Source: Nemertoderma westbladi
Lineage: Eukaryota; Xenacoelomorpha; Nemertodermatida; Nemertodermatidae
DNA: 64,000 bases
Assembly: GCA_032718475.1 (NCBI GenBank)
Contig: JAUCBJ010002311.1
Coordinates: forward strand, 1 to 64,000
Direction of reading: 5' to 3'
Part shown: positions 54,038-64,000 of the stretch, piece by piece
Layout: each line of letters opens with the position of its first letter
How positions within the stretch are numbered: position 1 is the first letter of the stretch
Made by a program: the position numbers and the translations under genes
The notes under the pieces: generated by a model
Databases searched by the model: none
What the model was told of the DNA's origin: nothing
Seen by the model: only the letters and a program-made list of their open reading frames with translations

Positions 54038-55538
54038 CCTCGAAGGCCCGTTCATGGTCCCCCATCCATTTGAAGGTCGCCTTCGTGCTTAGGAGGGGAC
54101 GTAGCGGGGACATCGCGGCAGCGATGTCTGCTGAGAACGGAGCGAGTTGCTCTACCAGTCCGAGGAAGCTCCGGAGATCGGTGATGTTCCCAGGGCGGGG
54201 GAAGCCGGCGATCGCCTTCAGTTTCTCAGGCTCGGCCTTTATCCCAGAGGCGCCGACGAGGTACCCAGCGAACCGAACCTCGGTCTGGGCAAACTGAACC
54301 TTCCCCGGGTGTAACGTGATCCCATAGGTCCTGCACTGCTCCATAAACCTCGCGATGTTCTCCATGTGCTCCTCCATCGTATCGTCATAGAGGAGTACAT
54401 CGTCTACGACCTTGATGAGGTTAGGAAGTCCCTGGATGGCGTCGTCGCCTCGACGGTTAAACTCGTCGCCGGACGAGATCAGCCCCATCACACTACGAGT
54501 GTGACAGTATCGGCCCCAGGGAATCGCGAAGGTGGTGAGGAGTTGGGATTCCTCGTCGAGGGGAACCTGCCAGTAGCCACTGGCGGCGTCGAACACGGAG
54601 AAAATCTTTGCAGTCGTGGAGACTCCGGCGACTGCAGTCCGTGGATTCGGCATTGGGTAATAGGGGCGTTGGACCTGCGAGTTTAGGTGGCGGAGGTCCA
54701 CGCAGAGTCACAGTCCTCCATTGGGTTTAGGCGCCACTGTCATCGGATGGGCCCATTCTGTAGGTTCCTCGACCCGGGCGATGACTTCCCGTCGCTCTAG
54801 CTTGTCGAGGAGTTCTTTCACCTCGTCCCGCATCGCAAACGGGACAGGTCGCGCGCTGGTGACGTGGAACGGCTTGGCCCCATCCTTCAGCTGGATACGC
54901 ATGGGCGGGCCATGCATCGTTGGAAGAGGCGCGGAGTTGTTGTCAAACACGTCGCTGAACTCGCGGAGGAGATTGTCCCGGGAGCGGATCGCCGGGGACG
55001 GAGCAACAGAAGCGACGGTTCCGCAGCTGTGTAGGGGAGCCGGGAAGGTGCGCGGGAGGATGTCCAGGTCCTGGATGGCCTTCTTCGAGAGGATCAGTCC
55101 GTCGGACTCGGGAGAGATGACCAGCTCGGTGGTCGCCGTCGTCCCGCAGTAGTCGATCTCCACTGGGTACCGCCCCACGGCCGTCATGGGGAGTCGGTTG
55201 GCCACCTCGAATTTGTCGTCATCTCGAAGCGGGAGGTGGTCGTCGAGTCACCCTCCGAACCGGAGAAACAGTCCCTGGTTGAAGACGTTGGCGGCCGCAC
55301 CTCTGTCCGGGAGGGAGTGACGAACCGTCCCCTTGAGGTTCCCGATCCCGGAGTCCGTCAGGCCCACCGCGATATAAGAGAGTTTGCAGGCTGTTTCCTG
55401 ATTGTTGGCAACGCTGCTAATACTCTGGCGGTGGTACACTGTGGACACCCTCTTCTTGGTGGCGGATTGGGACTGGCACATCCGCTTGATGTGCCCCGTC
55501 CTGCTACAGCGTGGCACTTGACCCCCTTTGCGGGGCAT
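54038..55538 (-). pseudogene. Gypsy protease-RT, second duplicate, truncated
   Basis: Same content as 52256-53756 (zinc knuckle, protease, RT up to FKWMGDHERAFEA). It is truncated at the duplication junction at 54038 so that it runs into gag sequence instead of RNase H, and is broken by two TGA codons (about 54705 and 55249). Confidence 0.8.
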
Positions 55539-55819
55539 TCCGAGCCCGCCTCATGGGGTTCCCGGCAGCAGTTGCCGCAACTGTGGCCGCTAGAGTTCCG
55601 CCACGCGGGGTCGGGTGATGAGTTCCGTGAGCCCATCGGGATTCGGATTCCCGTGCGGGAGATAGCGGGGTTGCAGGAGACTGAGCATTCACGATTGTAC
55701 GCGGAGAGTTTATTTACTGGTTTCCCGCTCGCGAGGATTGAGTTGTTCCTCTCGCTGGCTTCCACACTCTGCGCGATCCTCACGCAGTCCTCGAGGGTCG
55801 GTTGAGGGAGAACCTTGAG
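54038..55819. repeat. 1782-bp tandem duplication inside gypsy, copy 2
   Basis: I count about 16 single-base differences from copy 1 by eye, near 1 percent. The TGA before LCVDLRHLN is shared by both copies, so it predates the duplication. A further CGA-to-TGA change near 55249 exists only in this copy. Confidence 0.95.
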
Positions 55820-55889
55820 GAGTTCCGTCCGGGTCTCCGAACATCGAAGACCCACAAGGATCTGGGTAACGATCAGTCGGTCGCGGCAG
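55358..55889 (-). pseudogene. Gypsy gag C-terminus, second duplicate, joined to LINE endonuclease
   Basis: Encodes CRDRLIVTQILVGLR, LEDCVRIAQSVEAS and the CCHC knuckle. Upstream it is in frame with the endonuclease of the CR1-like LINE, giving a 389-codon chimeric open frame. The gag N-terminus and 5' LTR are missing, so the junction (about 55890) is a truncation rather than a clean LTR insertion end. Confidence 0.7.
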
Positions 55890-56687
55890 TTCCCGCAGAG
55901 CTCCGCAGTGTCCGCAGTGAGAAGTTCCCAGATATAATCTGGAGAACCCTGGCTAGTTGCAGAAATAGTGTTCAGCATTTCAGTTATTAAGGTTGTATTG
56001 GGGTGCAGAGCAAAGAGTTTCAGATTTAAGCTTCTGCATAAAGCGGCTGGTCGCAAATCTATTGAGGTACTTGTAGAAAAGAGGTTGAGATAAAAGCGTA
56101 TAATTAAACGTTGATGTTTTCTTATTGGAGTTTCTTTGATCGCAACGGTGGGGAGAATCGTTGATTTACTGTTTGGGTTGTTCATGAACACTAAATCAAT
56201 CACACTTTCTCCTTGGGGGGAGATGTAAGTCGGTTGACCAGGAGTGTCAAACTCCAGACATACGAAACCAAGTTGTTCCAGACTCTCACATAAATCGGAT
56301 CCACAGGTTCCTCTATCCAGTCTGCAGTTGAAATCGCCGGCAAGAATTATAGTAGACAGTGGGTCAGTGAGGGTAAGTGACTCGGAAATAGTGAACAGAA
56401 CTTCAGCAACAGAAGTTTCAGGGCTGAAGTAATACAAGATAAAGTATGCCATGTTAGTGCGACATACTAAGTAATTTCCAGATTTATGTATTTCAGACGG
56501 ATCGAGATGTGGCTTAGCAAGAACCAATAGGCCACCATAGGGACGCCCATTAGTTGGTTTTATAGCTGGTTGTATGAATGAATAATAACCTTCCAGTTCT
56601 ATGGTATTATTTGTGATAAAAGTTTCGTTGAGTAGTAAAATATCATTGTCTCCGTACAGATCTTCCGAATTTGTTGTTTCAAATTTA
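55890..56687 (-). pseudogene. CR1-like LINE endonuclease domain
   Basis: AP-like endonuclease: DILLLNETFI, YGGLLVLAKP, ILAGDFNCRLDRG, GQPTYISPQGESVIDLVFMN and KHQRLIIRF (His of the usual SDH). The N-terminal strand (before about 56687) is cut off where the RTE-like fragment begins. The product would nick target DNA; here it is separated from its RT by the gypsy element. Confidence 0.78.
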
Positions 56688-57177
56688 ATTGGAAACTTAA
56701 GGTCCGATTATTTAGAGCAGCAGTGGTTCCAGTACTCCTCTACGGGAGTCCATGCTGGGCTCTAACTGCTGAGGACACCAAATCTTTGGATGGCACATTC
56801 ACAAGAATGCTACGCCGGGTTCATTGTGTCAAGTACAATGCACACATCTCCAACCAGACACTATATAACATTGGAGGTGTCTCATTGGTTCCCCCAAGCT
56901 TGACACTAGAACAAAATCACCTCCCCTTATAGGACATTGCTTTCGCCGTGACGACCAGCCAGTGCATAATCTTGTACTTTGGCAGCCTCATGGAGTGAAT
57001 AAGCATGGTGGACAGCCCATGACTTTCTTGAGACGCATCTTAAAGGACACTGGCCTTGAAGATGCGGATGATCTAGCAAATGTCATGGGTGATAGGAGGG
57101 AGTTGTGGCGGTGCAATTTTGTCGATAAGCCGGCACAGCATTCTTAAAAATGCAGCTGCAATGCAGCAGGCCGATCC
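56687..57177 (+). mobile_element. RTE-like LINE, 3'-terminal fragment (copy 3)
   Basis: Matches 14519-15017 of copy 1 from ggaaacttaaggtccgatta to the 3' terminus gccgatcctagta. It is typical 5' truncation by incomplete reverse transcription. It has a stop within NHLPL (cccctt-ata change) and a 3-nt insertion (GDRRELWRC). Confidence 0.92.
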
Positions 57178-57589
57178 TAGTATGACATTCCTGGATATAT
57201 AGAACAAATCGCAAAAGAAAAAAACTATTGCAATTTGTTCTAAGTCCCCCCCCCCCCCCCCCCCCTCTTTTTTGGACTAATTTGTCTAGACTATAGGAAA
57301 ACATTCAAAGGATTTCAATATTTTAAAATATATTCATTAAATAAAACATCGGGGTGCAATTGTCCGGGGGGGTAATTGTCCGAGGGGCAATTGTCCTAGT
57401 TCCGTATTATCGCCATTATTAAGTTTAGTTACCGTACCTAGAGACAGAGGCGCCACCTAGACTCAAATCTCCTACAAAGCAACAGATGTAATACAACGAA
57501 CGTATTTATTTAGTTTCTACCAACAGCAGCAGTTTTACAAAAATGTGTCCAGAATTCATTGAATTTATCTCCCCAGAATTTATTAATAT
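57178..57589. other. Poly-C, CAATTG repeat and AT-rich spacer
   Basis: A poly-C run at about 57246-57266. At 57352-57397 lie three caattgtcc(g)gg units, the inverse of the 45678 repeat. An ATG at 57543 opens a short unique stretch (MCPEFIEFISPEF) leading into the 33-bp array. Confidence 0.7.
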
Positions 57590-60500
57590 CACTGGTTTAT
57601 TTATTACCCCTTTAGTTTATATCACTGGTTTATTTATTACCCCTTTAGTTTATATCACTGGTTTATTTATTACCCCTTTAGTTTATATCACTGGTTTATT
57701 TATTACCCATTTAGTTTATATCACTGGTTTATTTATTACCCCTTTAGTTTATATCACTGGTTTATTTATTACCCATTTAGTTTATATCACTGGTTTATTT
57801 ATTACCCCTTTAGTTTATATCACTGGTTTATTTATTACCCCTTTAGTTTATATTACTGGTTTATTTATTACCCATTTAGTTTATATCACTGGTTTATTTA
57901 TTACCCCTTTAGTTTATATCACTGGTTTATTTATTACCCCTTTAGTTTATATCACTGGTTTATTTATTACCCCTTTAGTTTATATCACTGGTTTATTTAT
58001 TACCCCTTTAGTTTATATTACTGGTTTATTTATTACCCCTTTAGTTTATATCACTGGTTTATTTATTACCCCTTTAGTTTATATTACTGGTTTATTTATT
58101 ACCCCTTTAGTTTATATCACTGGTTTATTTATTACCCCTTTAGTTTATATTACTGGTTTATTTATTACCCCTTTAGTTTATATCACTGGTTTATTTATTA
58201 CCCATTTAGTTTATATCACTGGTTTATTTATTACCCCTTTAGTTTATATTACTGGTTTATTTATTACCCCTTTAGTTTATATCACTGGTTTATTTATTAC
58301 CCCTTTAGTTTATATTACTGGTTTATTTATTACCCATTTAGTTTATATCACTGGTTTATTTATTACCCCTTTAGTTTATATTACTGCTTTATTTATTACC
58401 CCTTTAGTTTATATCACTGGTTTATTTATTACCCCTTTAGTTTATATCACTGGTTTATTTATTACCCCTTTAGTTTATATCACTGGTTTATTTATTACCC
58501 CTTTAGTTTATATCACTGGTTTATTTATTACCCCTTTAGTTTATATCACTGGTTTATTTATTACCCCTTTAGTTTATATTACTGGTTTATTTATTACCCC
58601 TTTAGTTTATATCACTGGTTTATTTATTACCCCTTTAGTTTATATCACTGGTTTATTTATTACCCCTTTAGTTTATATCACTGGTTTATTTATTACCCCT
58701 TTAGTTTATATCACTGGTTTATTTATTACCCCTTTAGTTTATATCACTGGTTTATTTATTACCCCTTTAGTTTATATCACTGGTTTATTTATTACCCATT
58801 TAGTTTATATCACTGGTTTATTTATTACCCCTTTAGTTTATATCACTGGTTTATTTATTACCCCTTTAGTTTATATCACTGGTTTATTTATTACCCCTTT
58901 AGTTTATATCACTGGTTTATTTATTACCCCTTTAGTTTATATTACTGGTTTATTTATTACCCCTTTAGTTTATATCACTGGTTTATTTATTACCCCTTTA
59001 GTTTATATCACTGGTTTATTTATTACCCCTTTAGTTTATATCACTGGTTTATTTATTACCCCTTTAGTTTATATCACTGGTTTATTTATTACCCCTTTAG
59101 TTTATATCACTGGTTTATTTATTACCCCTTTAGTTTATATCACTGGTTTATTTATTACCCATTTAGTTTATATCACTGGTTTATTTATTACCCATTTAGT
59201 TTATATCACTGGTTTATTTATTACCCCTTTAGTTTATATTACTGGTTTATTTATTACCCATTTAGTTTATATCACTGGTTTATTTATTACCCCTTTAGTT
59301 TATATCACTGGTTTATTTATTACCCCTTTAGTTTATATCACTGGTTTATTTATTACCCATTTAGTTTATATCACTGGTTTATTTATTACCCCTTTAGTTT
59401 ATATCACTGGTTTATTTATTACCCATTTAGTTTATATCACTGGTTTATTTATTACCCCTTTAGTTTATATCACTGGTTTATTTATTACCCCTTTAGTTTA
59501 TATTACTGGTTTATTTATTACCCATTTAGTTTATATCACTGGTTTATTTATTACCCCTTTAGTTTATATCACTGGTTTATTTATTACCCCTTTAGTTTAT
59601 ATCACTGGTTTATTTATTACCCCTTTAGTTTATATCACTGGTTTATTTATTACCCCTTTAGTTTATATCACTGGTTTATTTATTACCCCTTTAGTTTATA
59701 TTACTGGTTTATTTATTACCCCTTTAGTTTATATCACTGGTTTATTTATTACCCCTTTAGTTTATATTACTGGTTTATTTATTACCCCTTTAGTTTATAT
59801 CACTGGTTTATTTATTACCCCTTTAGTTTATATCACTGGTTTATTTATTACCCCTTTAGTTTATATCACTGGTTTATTTATTACCCCTTTAGTTTATATC
59901 ACTGGTTTATTTATTACCCCTTTAGTTTATATCACTGGTTTATTTATTACCCCTTTAGTTTATATCACTGGTTTATTTATTACCCCTTTAGTTTATATCA
60001 CTCGTTTATTTATTACTCCTTTAGTTTATATCACTGGTTTATTTATTACCCATTTAGTTTATATCACTGGTTTATTTATTACCCATTTAGTTTATATCAC
60101 TGGTTTATTTATTACCCCTTTAGTTTATATTACTGGTTTATTTATTACCCCTTTAGTTTATATCACTGGTTTATTTATTACCCCTTTAGTTTATATCACT
60201 GGTTTATTTATTACCCCTTTAGTTTATATTACTGGTTTATTTATTACCCCTTTAGTTTATATTACTGGTTTATTTATTACCCCTTTAGTTTATATCACTG
60301 GTTTATTTATTACCCCTTTAGTTTATATCACTGGTTTATTTATTACCCCTTTAGTTTATATCACTGGTTTATTTATTACCCCTTTAGTTTATATTACTGG
60401 TTTATTTATTACCCCTTTAGTTTATATCACTGGTTTATTTATTACCCCTTTAGTTTATATCACTGGTTTATTTATTACCCCTTTAGTTTATATCACTGGT

Positions 60501-63500
60501 TTATTTATTACCCCTTTAGTTTATATCACTGGTTTATTTATTACCCCTTTAGTTTATATCACTGGTTTATTTATTACCCATTTAGTTTATATCACTGGTT
60601 TATTTATTACCCATTTAGTTTATATCACTGGTTTATTTATTACCCCTTTAGTTTATATTACTGGTTTATTTATTACCCCTTTAGTTTATATCACTGGTTT
60701 ATTTATTACCCCTTTAGTTTATATCACTGGTTTATTTATTACCCCTTTAGTTTATATTACTGGTTTATTTATTACCCCTTTAGTTTATATTACTGGTTTA
60801 TTTATTACCCCTTTAGTTTATATCACTGGTTTATTTATTACCCCTTTAGTTTATATCACTGGTTTATTTATTACCCCTTTAGTTTATATCACTGGTTTAT
60901 TTATTACCCCTTTAGTTTATATTACTGGTTTATTTATTACCCCTTTAGTTTATATCACTGGTTTATTTATTACCCCTTTAGTTTATATCACTGGTTTATT
61001 TATTACCCCTTTAGTTTATATCACTGGTTTATTTATTACCCCTTTAGTTTATATCACTGGTTTATTTATTACCCCTTTAGTTTATATCACTGGTTTATTT
61101 ATTACCCCTTTAGTTTATATTACTGGTTTATTTATTACCCCTTTAGTTTATATCACTGGTTTATTTATTACCCCTTTAGTTTATATCACTGCTTTATTTA
61201 TTACCCCTTTAGTTTATATCACTGGTTTATTTATTACCCCTTTAGTTTATATTACTGGTTTATTTATTACCCCTTTAGTTTATATCACTGGTTTATTTAT
61301 TACCCCTTTAGTTTATATCACTGGTTTATTTATTACCCCTTTAGTTTATATCACTGGTTTATTTATTACCCCTTTAGTTTATATCACTGGTTTATTTATT
61401 ACCCCTTTAGTTTATATCACTGGTTTATTTATTACCCCTTTAGTTTATATCACTGGTTTATTTATTACCCCTTTAGTTTATATCACTGGTTTATTTATTA
61501 CCCCTTTAGTTTATATTACTGGTTTATTTATTACCCCTTTAGTTTATATCACTGGTTTATTTATTACCCCTTTAGTTTATATCACTGGTTTATTTATTAC
61601 CCCTTTAGTTTATATCACTGGTTTATTTATTACCCCTTTAGTTTATATTACTGGTTTATTTATTACCCCTTTAGTTTATATCACTGGTTTATTTATTACC
61701 CCTTTAGTTTATATTACTGGTTTATTTATTACCCCTTTAGTTTATATCACTGGTTTATTTATTACCCCTTTAGTTTATATCACTGGTTTATTTATTACCC
61801 CTTTAGTTTATATCACTGGTTTATTTATTACCCCTTTAGTTTATATTACTGGTTTATTTATTACCCCTTTAGTTTATATCACTGGTTTATTTATTACCCC
61901 TTTAGTTTATATCACTGGTTTATTTATTACCCCTTTAGTTTATATCACTGGTTTATTTATTACCCCTTTAGTTTATATTACTGGTTTATTTATTACCCCT
62001 TTAGTTTATATCACTGGTTTATTTATTACCCCTTTAGTTTATATCACTGGTTTATTTATTACCCCTTTAGTTTATATCACTGGTTTATTTATTACCCCTT
62101 TAGTTTATATCACTGGTTTATTTATTACCCCTTTAGTTTATATTACTGGTTTATTTATTACCCCTTTAGTTTATATCACTGGTTTATTTATCACCCCTTT
62201 AGTTTATATCACTGGTTTATTTATTACCCCTTTAGTTTATATCACTGGTTTATTTATTACCCCTTTAGTTTATATCACTGGTTTATTTATTACCCCTTTA
62301 GTTTATATCACTGGTTTATTTATTACCCCTTTAGTTTATATCACTGGTTTATTTATTACCCCTTTAGTTTATATCACTGGTTTATTTATTACCCATTTAG
62401 TTTATATCACTGGTTTATTTATTACCCCTTTAGTTTATATCACTGGTTTATTTATTACCCCTTTAGTTTATATCACTGGTTTATTTATTACCCCTTTAGT
62501 TTATATCACTGGTTTATTTATTACCCCTTTAGTTTATATCACTGGTTTATTTATTACCCCTTTAGTTTATATTACTGGTTTATTTATTACCCCTTTAGTT
62601 TATATCACTGGTTTATTTATTACCCCTTTAGTTTATATTACTGGTTTATTTATTACCCCTTTAGTTTATATCACTGGTTTATTTATTACCCCTTTAGTTT
62701 ATATCACTGGTTTATTTATTACCCCTTTAGTTTATATTACTGGTTTATTTATTACCCATTTAGTTTATATCACTGGTTTATTTATTACCCCTTTAGTTTA
62801 TATTACTGGTTTATTTATTACCCCTTTAGTTTATATCACTGGTTTATTTATTACCCCTTTAGTTTATATTACTGGTTTATTTATTACCCCTTTAGTTTAT
62901 ATCACTGGTTTATTTATTACCCCTTTAGTTTATATCACTGGTTTATTTATTACCCCTTTAGTTTATATCACTGGTTTATTTATTACCCCTTTAGTTTATA
63001 TCACTGGTTTATTTATTACCCCTTTAGTTTATATCACTGGTTTATTTATTACCCCTTTAGTTTATATCACTGGTTTATTTATTACCCATTTAGTTTATAT
63101 CACTGGTTTATTTATTACCCATTTAGTTTATATCACTGGTTTATTTATTACCCATTTAGTTTATATCACTGGTTTATTTATTACCCCTTTAGTTTATATC
63201 ACTGGTTTATTTATTACCCCTTTAGTTTATATCACTGGTTTATTTATTACCCATTTAGTTTATATCACTGGTTTATTTATTACCCATTTAGTTTATATCA
63301 CTGGTTTATTTATTACCCATTTAGTTTATATCACTGGTTTATTTATTACCCATTTAGTTTATATCACTGGTTTATTTATTACCCATTTAGTTTATATCAC
63401 TGGTTTATTTATTACCCCTTTAGTTTATATTACTGGTTTATTTATTACCCCTTTAGTTTATATCACTGGTTTATTTATTACCCCTTTAGTTTATATCACT

Positions 63501-63555
63501 GGTTTATTTATTACCCATTTAGTTTATATCACTGGTTTATTTATTATTATTATTT
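57590..63555. repeat. Array F: 33-bp satellite, about 181 units
   Basis: The unit is tttatatcactggtttattt plus attacccctttag. It is very homogeneous. The main variants are cacctttag-to-cccatttag (Pro to His if read) and tatcact to tattact. With 33 bp and no stop the + strand is open for about 2000 codons (YITGLFITPLV repeated), which I regard as a repeat artefact. Each unit holds a pyrimidine stretch ending in TTTAG, a possible 3' splice-site lookalike. Confidence 0.95.
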
Positions 63556-63729
63556 AATTTATTTCAGGCCCGATGGCCCATAAAAACGTACTGTACTATA
63601 ATTATACACAAACACGGTAAACACAGGTATAAAGCACAAAGAAATGTATATAGCTATGTACAAAAGATGGCCTAAATGTAATTGTACTTTATTATAAATT
63701 GAACACACCGTAATATTCAACCAATATTA
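63556..63729. other. AT-rich spacer
   Basis: No gene. May be the 3' UTR of the LINE fragment that follows. Confidence 0.4.
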
Positions 63730-64000
63730 TTACGCCCACCTAGCGGTGATACGCATCTCACGTATCCGGGAGTTACCCAAATTACTAGTCGCTCTAAGAA
63801 TCGCATTTTCTGAGTTCTCTATCCTATTAAATAAACTAACGATAGATGTATGCCGGATATGAACAAACATCTTAACGTTATAACTGCCAAGAGCATTTCT
63901 AATGCTCGTTGGCTCGCCATTGGTAACTCTCGGAATGTGAAATAATGATCTAAAACAATTATTATAAGCTACCCTAAGTTTTTCATGTATGGCCCCTTTA
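63730..64000 (-). pseudogene. C-terminal end of a CR1-like LINE ORF, runs off the window
   Basis: Reverse-strand translation from the window edge gives EKLRVAYNNCFRSLFHIPR, a motif typical of the region after RT in CR1/L2-type LINEs. MFVHIRHTSIVSLFNRIENS and ILRATSNL follow, with a stop at 63730-63732. The frame is open for 90 codons. The rest lies beyond 64000. The relation to the LINE at 48011-56687 cannot be tested because that copy is broken in the same region. Confidence 0.7.

Larger units (their letters stand above)
50151..55889 (-). mobile_element. Ty3/gypsy LTR retrotransposon, one LTR, internally duplicated
   Basis: Order on the reverse strand: gag C-terminus, protease, RT, RNase H, integrase, polypurine tract, LTR. 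The 5' LTR and most of gag are absent. The layout and sequences such as LTVGARVRVQ recall the K02A2.6-like (Mag-lineage) gypsy elements of marine invertebrates. It carries a tandem duplication of 1782 bp and at least four reading-frame lesions. It lies within the CR1-like LINE. Confidence 0.85.
48011..56687 (-). mobile_element. CR1/Jockey-like LINE, split by a gypsy element
   Basis: Read on the reverse strand: the endonuclease part lies at about 55890-56687, the RT part at 48767-50150 and the C-terminal zinc-knuckle region at 48011-48766. The middle is replaced by the gypsy element at 50151-55889. RT motif style (YADDLVIYS, GVLQGDCLSPTLF, SENGMMVNLKKTKM) differs clearly from the RTE-like family here. 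Part of the linker between endonuclease and RT may be missing. Confidence 0.8.

Noticed and set aside
50394-55805. Several + strand frames of 100-219 codons across the gypsy element
   Set aside because: High-GC antisense frames of gag, RT and integrase; no independent motifs.
57543-63557. Open frame of about 2000 codons on the + strand
   Set aside because: It is a consequence of a 33-bp stop-free repeat. The sequence is one hydrophobic 11-mer repeated and only 13 or so codons at the start are unique.

Overview
The window is from a repeat-rich animal genome, probably a marine invertebrate. Small phase-compatible exons with GT-AG introns, non-LTR retrotransposons, a Ty3/gypsy element and long minisatellites show it is metazoan. 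The frequent taggcctac and ggtaccgg words remind me of echinoderm-like deuterostomes, but that is only a guess.

Layout. (1) 1-3.7 kb: short tandem repeats and a reverse-strand RTE-like LINE, 5'-truncated. (2) 4.4-10.3 kb: an ABCC4-like ABC transporter on the + strand, seen as one short exon and one 3.6-kb exon, with a decayed LINE in the intron between them. (3) 11.0-15.0 kb: a SINE-like tRNA-derived piece and a near full-length RTE-like LINE carrying frameshifts. (4) 15.2-45.4 kb: six consecutive exons of a DYRK1A/minibrain protein kinase on the + strand, at 15244-15414, 16879-17079, 20926-21073, 21487-21626, 24801-24947 and 45297-45443. Their phases join perfectly and they encode the DH box, glycine loop, VAIK, hinge, HCD, DFG and the activation-loop YQY. 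(5) 45.4-64 kb: no further DYRK exon is visible. This stretch holds AT-rich sequence, a CR1/Jockey-like LINE split by a gypsy element with an internal 1782-bp duplication, an RTE-like fragment, a 6-kb 33-bp satellite, and the 3' end of another LINE entering from the right edge.

Main discovery candidate. The DYRK introns are inflated by tandem arrays, and the repeat unit of at least two of them, very likely three, is the splice junction of the exon the array abuts. In the 3.4-kb array before exon 20926, each 30-bp unit is the last 15 nt of the intron plus the first 15 nt of the exon. In the array before exon 45297, each 30-bp unit is the last 12 nt of the intron plus the first 18 nt of the exon. 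The array before exon 15244 follows the same plan with a poly-C tract. The 3.1-kb array after exon 21626 is built of about 200 GTGAGT donor-like 15-mers. The array before exon 45297 is open in the kinase frame, so use of an upstream acceptor would insert multiples of a decapeptide beside the activation-loop YQY. The 20926 array carries an in-frame stop in every unit.

A second highlight lies in the 20.3-kb intron between exons 24947 and 45297. An RTE-like LINE inserted in the acceptor array is itself split by a 15.3-kb DNA-transposon-like insert. That insert has subterminal GGCAAAACACCCTAT motifs at both ends and carries a 14-kb 27-bp minisatellite.
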